Of a DNA stretch of 17,623 nt, positions 13,266 to 17,623 are shown in pieces. The stretch lies in NCBI GenBank assembly GCA_905372155.1, contig CAJPNZ010000063.1, positions 1-17,623 on the forward strand, given 5' to 3'. This DNA is from Propionibacteriaceae bacterium (GTDB lineage: Bacteria; Actinomycetota; Actinomycetes; Propionibacteriales; Propionibacteriaceae). How positions within the stretch are numbered: the first letter of the stretch is position 1; the number at the start of each line of letters is the position of its first letter. A program made the position numbers and the translations under genes. The notes beneath the pieces are model-generated. The model was given only the letters and a program-made list of their open reading frames with translations. It did not search any database and was not told where the DNA came from.

Positions 13266-14630
13266 ATGTCGGAGCAATACGCCGAGGAGCCGGTGGGCCA
13301 TGCTCCCCCTCAGGATCCGCAGGCCGAGAAGAGCGTCCTCGGGGCCATGTTGATGAGCAAGGACGCCATCTCCGACGTGGTCGAGGTGCTGCGCGGCAGC
13401 GATTTCTACCAGCCCAGGCACGAAACCATCTTCGAGTCGGTCATCAACCTCTACGGCCGCGGGGAACCCGCCGACCCCATCACCGTCGCCGCTGAACTCG
13501 GCCGCAGCGGCGACCTCCAGCGCGTCGGCGGGGCCGTCTACCTCCACGACCTCCTCGCCTCCATCTCCATCGCCGCCAACGCCTCCTACTACGCGGAGAT
13601 CGTGCGCGAGAAGGCCATCCTGCGGCGCCTCGTCAACGCTTCGATCCGGATCGCGCAGCTCGGCTACCAGGGGCAGGGCGAGGTGGACAAGATCGTCGAC
13701 GAGGCCCAGCAGACGCTGTTCGAGGTGACGGGTTCCAGGGCCAGCGAGGACTACAAGTCGCTCAACGAGCTCATGGAACCCACCTTCGACGAGATGGAGG
13801 CCATCGCGAACTCCGGCGACGCGCTGTCCGGGGTGCCCACCGGTTTCACCGAGCTCGACTCCCTCACCAACGGCCTCCACCCCGGCCAGATGGTCATCGT
13901 CGCCGCCCGTCCCGGCGTGGGAAAGTCCACCTTCGCCCTCGACGTCTGCCGCGCCGCCGCCATCCACAACGACCTGGCCACGGTGTTCTTCTCCCTGGAG
14001 ATGAGCCGCACCGAGATCGTGATGAAGATCCTGAGCGCGGAGTCGTCGGTGCCGCTGCAGAAGATCCGCGGCGGGCGCATGGACGAGAACGACTGGCAGC
14101 GCATCACCGACCGCTCCGTCACTCTCTCCGGAAAACCGTTGTTCATCGACGACTCCCCCAACCTGACGATGATGGAGATCCGCGCCAAGGCCCGTCGCCT
14201 CAGGCAGCGCAACAACCTCCAGCTGATCTGCATCGACTACATCCAGCTGATGACCTCGGGCAAGAAAGTGGAGTCCCGGCAGCTGGAGGTCTCGGAGTTC
14301 TCGCGCCAGATCAAGCTTCTCGCCAAGGAGCTGGAGGTGCCGGTGATCGCGCTGTCGCAGCTCAGCCGCAACGCCGAGCAACGCAAGGACGGGGTGCCGC
14401 AGCTCGCCGACCTGCGCGAATCCGGGTCCCTCGAACAGGACGCCGACATCGTGATCATGCTGCACCGCCCCGAGCTCTACACCCAGAACCCCACCGACGA
14501 GGAGCGCGGCCAGGCGGCCTTCCACATCCTCAAGCACCGCAACGGCCAACTCGACAAGATCGATGCCCTCTTCCAGGGCCACTACTCCCGCTTCACGAAC
14601 CAGCCGGTCGCCACCTTCAACCCGACCTGA
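13266..14630 (+). CDS. dnaB: Replicative DNA helicase DnaB
   Basis: A 454-residue hexameric replication-fork helicase that unwinds DNA with ATP. The N-terminal helical domain starts with PQAEKSVLGAMLMSKDA. The RecA-like domain has Walker A ARPGVGKST (214-222, Lys220), Walker B LICIDYIQLM with Asp324, and the conserved ALSQLSRNAEQRKD and LRESGSLEQDADIV segments. No intein interrupts it, unlike some mycobacterial DnaB proteins. The ATG at 13266 was chosen because GAAGGGG is 5 bases upstream; an in-frame GTG at 13236 would add 10 residues without family support. It is unusual that no rpsF-ssb-rpsR-rplI cluster lies upstream, as often found in actinobacteria. Confidence 0.97.
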   Translation: MSEQYAEEPVGHAPPQDPQAEKSVLGAMLMSKDAISDVVEVLRGSDFYQPRHETIFESVINLYGRGEPADPITVAAELGRSGDLQRVGGAVYLHDLLASISIAANASYYAEIVREKAILRRLVNASIRIAQLGYQGQGEVDKIVDEAQQTLFEVTGSRASEDYKSLNELMEPTFDEMEAIANSGDALSGVPTGFTELDSLTNGLHPGQMVIVAARPGVGKSTFALDVCRAAAIHNDLATVFFSLEMSRTEIVMKILSAESSVPLQKIRGGRMDENDWQRITDRSVTLSGKPLFIDDSPNLTMMEIRAKARRLRQRNNLQLICIDYIQLMTSGKKVESRQLEVSEFSRQIKLLAKELEVPVIALSQLSRNAEQRKDGVPQLADLRESGSLEQDADIVIMLHRPELYTQNPTDEERGQAAFHILKHRNGQLDKIDALFQGHYSRFTNQPVATFNPT

Positions 14631-14639
14631 CCCTGAAGT

Positions 14640-14757
14640 GCTGCGCGTGACGGAGCAGGGGCAGGTCTTTCAAGGCACATTGCGGGGTTTTCTGGTTCCC
14701 CTTGACCGTCAAAAGGTAGTGGCCACCAAGGTAGTGGCCACCTCGGCCAGTGACCCA
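14640..14757 (-). pseudogene. ISAs1-type transposase remnant
   Basis: On the minus strand a short segment reads GGHYLLTVKGNQKT followed by ALKDLPLL, the conserved block of ISAs1-family DDE transposases (GAHYLLTVKGNQ, LKALPW). Only about 35 to 40 residues are recognisable, out of a protein that is normally about 370 or more. No start, DDE triad or intact ends remain. A 15-bp tandem duplication has repeated the codons for GGHYL. The fragment abuts the end of dnaB and indicates an old insertion and decay. The rest of the 338-bp gap up to the ABC operon shows no gene. Confidence 0.7.
14713..14742. repeat. Perfect 15-bp tandem duplication
   Basis: AAGGTAGTGGCCACC occurs twice head to tail, at 14713-14727 and 14728-14742, inside the transposase remnant. 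Because 15 is a multiple of three, the frame is kept. Replication slippage is the simplest origin. Confidence 0.9.
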
Positions 14758-14968
14758 ACTTTGCGGTGGCCGCATGGGTGCGCCATCACAACGACACACC
14801 AACCCGGCACATCAGCTCAACTGCTCTCACCCACCGATTTTGCCGATCCCCTGTCCCTGAACGCCGGTAACGTGGGTTGTGCCCCCAGAGTTCGGCGGTG
14901 TTGAGGCTTCACGCCGGGCATTGATGGAAGATGCGCAGCTGCTCCGGCCCGAGGACAGGAGACTAGAA

Positions 14969-15712
14969 ATGAATGCAATGCCGACAGTGGAGGCTCGCTC
15001 GGTCTCCAAGTCGTTCTCGGTCGATGGAAAAGAGCTTCCCGTCCTGCACGGGGTGTCGTTGCAGATCATGCCGGGAGAGATGGTTGCCATCATGGGCCCG
15101 TCGGGCTCCGGAAAGTCCACTCTGATGTATTGCCTCGCTGGGCTTGATCAGCCCACGAGTGGGCAGGTCAGTTTCAACGGGACCGATCTGGCGGGCCGGT
15201 CCCGGAAAGTGCTCGCGGAGATGCGTCGGGGTGAGTTGGGTTTCGTGTTCCAGTCGTACAACCTCGTCCCGACGCTCACCGCCTACGAGAACGTCGCCCT
15301 GCCGTACCTCTTATCCGGCAAGAAACCCCCGCGGGAGCAGCTGATCGCCGTCATGAACGAGGTGGGTCTTGGGCATCGTGTGGACGCGAAGGTGCCGTCG
15401 ATGTCCGGTGGTGAGCAGCAGCGGACCGCTCTGGCGCGGGTCTTGGCGCAGCAGCCCCAGATCGTCTTTGCGGATGAGCCGACGGGTGCGCTGGATTCGC
15501 GTTCGGGTGAGCTCGTGATGACGAGGCTGGGGGAGATCGCTCGTGAGCCGGGACGATCTGTTGTTGTGGTCACGCATGACCCGGGTGTGGCGGCGCGGTG
15601 TGACCGTGTGATCTTCCTGTTCGATGGGCGCCTGGCGGGTGAGTTGCGTCCGCGGAGTGTCGCGCAGGTCGCTGATGTGCTGACCCAGCTCACGGAGAGG
15701 GAGCAGGCATGA
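14969..15712 (+). CDS. ABC transporter ATP-binding protein, MacB/LolD-like
   Basis: A 247-residue ATPase of the MacB/LolD/FtsE type, which powers FtsX-like permeases from the inner membrane face. Walker A is GPSGSGKST (43-51), the Q-loop GFVFQSYNLVPTLTAYENV is typical, the signature is MSGGEQQR, Walker B is IVFADEPTGALD, and the switch His lies in VVVVTHDPGVAARCD. The ATG at 14969 was chosen because ACAGGAGA stands about 6 bases upstream. A GTG at 14879 in frame would add 30 residues unlike the family. Its stop overlaps the permease start as ATGA. Such pairs commonly handle peptide antibiotics, signalling peptides or lipoproteins; nothing here fixes the substrate. Confidence 0.95.
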   Translation: MNAMPTVEARSVSKSFSVDGKELPVLHGVSLQIMPGEMVAIMGPSGSGKSTLMYCLAGLDQPTSGQVSFNGTDLAGRSRKVLAEMRRGELGFVFQSYNLVPTLTAYENVALPYLLSGKKPPREQLIAVMNEVGLGHRVDAKVPSMSGGEQQRTALARVLAQQPQIVFADEPTGALDSRSGELVMTRLGEIAREPGRSVVVVTHDPGVAARCDRVIFLFDGRLAGELRPRSVAQVADVLTQLTEREQA

Positions 15713-17112
15713 GAACCATCCTGTTCGCGGAGTTGCGCGGGTCTCTTCGGACCTGGCTCGGTGTCAGCCTGGCCTTCGTCGCGACGAACTTCGCCCTGTT
15801 GTTCCCAGGGCTCGTGTGGGTCTCTGTGGCTGCGGCGGGAGGAGACAACGCCATGTCACTGAGCGTCCTGGCAGTCACCAACATGGTGTTCTCGGCTCTC
15901 GTCAGCCTTTCGGTCCTGGGAACGGCGACCAACCTGGCGCTCAGCGCACGGCGCGGTGCCCTGGCCCGCTTGGCTCTGGGTGGGGCCACCCCGCAACAGA
16001 TCGTTCGGACGGTGGTCGTGCAGCTGGTGGCGATGAGCCTGCTGAGCTCGGTCGTCGGAGCCGTCCTGGCCATGCTCGCGCTGCGTCCCGCGCTCGACTT
16101 CCTCGTCGAGTGGCGACGAATCGAAGCTCACGAGGACCTGGCGATGATCGAGCCCGTGTACTCGTTGCCCATGGCCTTGGTCATCGTGGGCACAGCAGTC
16201 GTCGTGGCCGTGCTCGGTGGCCTCCGCCAGGCGCGCCGGGCCAGCAAGGTACCGCCCGTCGAAGCGGTTCGGCAGCACGCCAGTGGAGGCGAGGTGGCGA
16301 AGATGTCTCGCTCCCGCATCGTGATTGCCGTGCTCGCCGGGATCGCTGTGGTGGGGGCGTACATCTCGGTGTTTTCCATCACCTCGCAGCCGTCGACGGA
16401 TACGATCTTCAACCTCGTACAGACGTCGACGCTCGTGCTGGTGCTGTTGGCCGTGCTCTTCTCCCTGCTGGCTCCCGTGGTGATTCGGCCGCTCATTTTT
16501 GCCTGGGTCAGGTTGCTGCCGCTGCCGGCTCCCAGCTGGCAGCTCGCGCGGCGCACCGCGCACGCCCGGGCTCCCCGGCTGCTGCGTTCGATCATCCCCG
16601 TGATGATGACCGTCGGCCTTTTCCTGGGGATGACGTGCACGGTCGGTTCCCTGCAGAGCAGTTTCGATGCGAGTGGATTCACCAGGGATTTGGTTGGGAC
16701 CGGGTGGAGAGCGATGATCGTTCTTCTGGGCCTGCCACTGTTGGTGTCCCTGTCGGGTGGGGTCGGTTCGCTCATCATGATGTCGAAGCAGCGGGACGCG
16801 GAACTTGCCCTGCTCGGTGTCGTGGGCGCGACCCCACGCCAGCGGGTGCTTGTTCCCCTCCTTGAGGCGGTCATCATCTCGGTGACGGCCACGATCCTCG
16901 GGTTCGCCATGTCCGTCGGCGCGGTGGGGGTGCTGGCTCTCGGTTTCCCGCTGACGCGCAAGCTGGTGTTCGCGTTCAATCCCCCGTACGGGACGTTCGT
17001 GGGCGCGGTCCTCGTGACCTTCGCCATCACCATCGCTGCCACTGTGCTGCCGACCCTGCGCGCACGCCGCATGTCCGAACCGGCAGTCATCGCGCGCCTC
17101 ATCGCCGACTGA
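15709..17112 (+). CDS. ABC transporter permease, FtsX-like domains
   Basis: A 467-residue membrane protein with two FtsX-like halves. The first half has helices at about 15-40, 50-75, 100-125 and 150-172, with the cytoplasmic ARLALGGATPQQIVR motif. The second half has the parallel AELALLGVVGATPRQRV motif and ends in three helices and RRMSEPAVIARLIAD. No large periplasmic MacB domain is present. It resembles two-repeat permeases of Gram-positive antimicrobial-peptide or lipid transporters. It is coupled by a 4-bp overlap with its ATPase, and the two genes form a simple operon. No regulator gene is adjacent. Confidence 0.93.
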   Translation: MRTILFAELRGSLRTWLGVSLAFVATNFALLFPGLVWVSVAAAGGDNAMSLSVLAVTNMVFSALVSLSVLGTATNLALSARRGALARLALGGATPQQIVRTVVVQLVAMSLLSSVVGAVLAMLALRPALDFLVEWRRIEAHEDLAMIEPVYSLPMALVIVGTAVVVAVLGGLRQARRASKVPPVEAVRQHASGGEVAKMSRSRIVIAVLAGIAVVGAYISVFSITSQPSTDTIFNLVQTSTLVLVLLAVLFSLLAPVVIRPLIFAWVRLLPLPAPSWQLARRTAHARAPRLLRSIIPVMMTVGLFLGMTCTVGSLQSSFDASGFTRDLVGTGWRAMIVLLGLPLLVSLSGGVGSLIMMSKQRDAELALLGVVGATPRQRVLVPLLEAVIISVTATILGFAMSVGAVGVLALGFPLTRKLVFAFNPPYGTFVGAVLVTFAITIAATVLPTLRARRMSEPAVIARLIAD

Positions 17113-17161
17113 CCCGGCCCCCTCCGGCCTCCCGGCGGGAACAGACCGTGCAGGTCGTGTA

Positions 17162-17275
17162 GTGGAACGGCAAGGAGTCGGCGTCGAGGAACTCCAGGCC
17201 GAAGCCGCGAAAACCAAGCATCTCTGGCTCACCGACGAGGAAATGTACGACGAGAACGGACTACCGCAGTGGTGA
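17162..17275 (+). pseudogene. VapB-type antitoxin remnant
   Basis: A frame ending at the TGA 17273-17275 reads VERQGVGVEELQAEAAK then TKHLWLTDEEMYDENGLPQW, the C-terminal part typical of VapB antitoxins. The DNA-binding N-terminus is not found upstream, where the FtsX-type gene ends at 17112. The GTG at 17162 is only the first available start and may not be used. Its stop overlaps a GTG of the toxin remnant, the usual vapBC coupling. I regard it as a truncated, probably non-functional gene. Confidence 0.55.
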
Positions 17276-17420
17276 TCGACACGTCGGCGGCCATCGCCAT
17301 CCTCCGGCGGGAACCGGAAGCCCTGTCTTCACTCAAAGCAATGAAGGTTTCTCCCGCGAACCGCTGCTCTTGAAGGGCAACGACTTCACCCACACCGACA
17401 TCCCGAGTGGCGTTTCTTGA
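17272..17420 (+). pseudogene. VapC PIN-domain toxin remnant with internal deletion
   Basis: GTG at 17272 starts VIDTSAAIAILRREPEAL, the N-terminus of a VapC PIN ribonuclease with its first metal-binding Asp. After about 25 residues the homology jumps. A different frame (17358-17420) gives EPLLLKGNDFTHTDIPS, the conserved VapC C-terminus, and stops at 17418-17420. About 80 central residues are missing and the frame is shifted, so the original frame stops at 17371. The remaining acidic catalytic residues of the centre are lost, so no toxin can be made. Confidence 0.75.
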
Positions 17421-17432
17421 GCGACCGGGCTT

Positions 17433-17623
17433 TCAGCTCGCTTTTTCGCGCAGTTCCGCGATGACGGGGAACACCTTGCGCAGCGCCGGGTACAGGGCCG
17501 CGTGGGCCTTCGCGGCCTTCTTGTAGAGCTTCTTCAGGTGGGGTTGCGGGGCGACGGTGTGCGATACCCGGCTCATCCTCGCCGCCGTTTCCTTCACGTC
17601 CGTGACCCCGCCCGCCCCGACGG
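17433..17623 (-). CDS. FGGY-family carbohydrate kinase, C-terminal part
   Basis: The last 62 residues of a gene that continues past the right edge. The sequence GAGGVTDVKETAARM, then HTVAPQP and AALYPALRKVF, matches the C-terminal helices of FGGY sugar kinases (xylulokinase/ribulokinase-like), which phosphorylate pentoses or polyols in the cytoplasm. The stop lies at 17433-17435, 12 bp from the end of the vapC remnant in convergent orientation. The substrate cannot be determined from this part. Confidence 0.7.
   Translation of the reverse strand, partial: VGAGGVTDVKETAARMSRVSHTVAPQPHLKKLYKKAAKAHAALYPALRKVFPVIAELREKAS

Noticed and set aside
13266..14630. Intein in DnaB
   Set aside because: The Walker A to C-terminal motifs run without interruption and the length is normal.
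1..17623. CRISPR array or RNA genes
   Set aside because: No regularly spaced identical repeats and no tRNA- or rRNA-like sequence were seen.

Overview
The window is high-GC DNA with compact, often translationally coupled genes, leaderless or GTG-started genes behind TANNNT-type -10 boxes, a CsoR-regulated copper operon and a YabE/G5-type cell-wall protein. This points to an actinobacterium. The family Propionibacteriaceae is my best guess from overall protein character, but the sequence alone does not prove it. No rRNA, tRNA or CRISPR array was seen.

Layout, left to right. (1) 1-2496: a truncated ABC-transporter ATPase gene on the minus strand diverges from a two-component system (DesK/LiaS-type histidine kinase plus NarL/LuxR-type regulator). 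Two pairs of direct repeats, each with a 22-bp period, lie between them. (2) 2815-4260: a long GltS-type sodium:glutamate symporter. (3) 4513-5802: a GT4 glycosyltransferase, probably for glycolipid synthesis, with a likely leaderless GTG start. (4) 5992-8274: a divergent tetR/MFS drug-efflux pair with a clear promoter and twin operators. It is bracketed by two full copies of an intergenic repeat with nested inverted repeats; a third half-copy lies at 4420. (5) 8599-9801: a secreted, membrane-anchored DUF348/G5 protein ending in an RlpA-type double-psi beta-barrel. (6) 10064-12937: the copper-resistance operon csoR-copZ-copA on the minus strand, with a CsoR operator over the -10 box. (7) 13266-14630: replicative helicase dnaB, preceded by three DnaA-box-like sites.

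The right end looks accessory. An ISAs1-type transposase remnant sits directly downstream of dnaB. It is followed by a MacB/LolD-type ABC ATPase and FtsX-type permease operon, then the wreck of a vapBC toxin-antitoxin module, then the C-terminus of an FGGY-family sugar kinase on the minus strand.

Functionally, much of the window concerns envelope and stress responses: two ABC systems, a membrane sensor pair, multidrug efflux, copper export, cell-wall remodelling and glycolipid synthesis. The strongest items for follow-up are the interspersed repeat that supplies stop codons to its upstream genes, the 22-bp-phased repeats before the two-component system, the G5-RlpA protein, the DnaA-box cluster before dnaB, and the paired gene wrecks around the MacB/FtsX-type operon.
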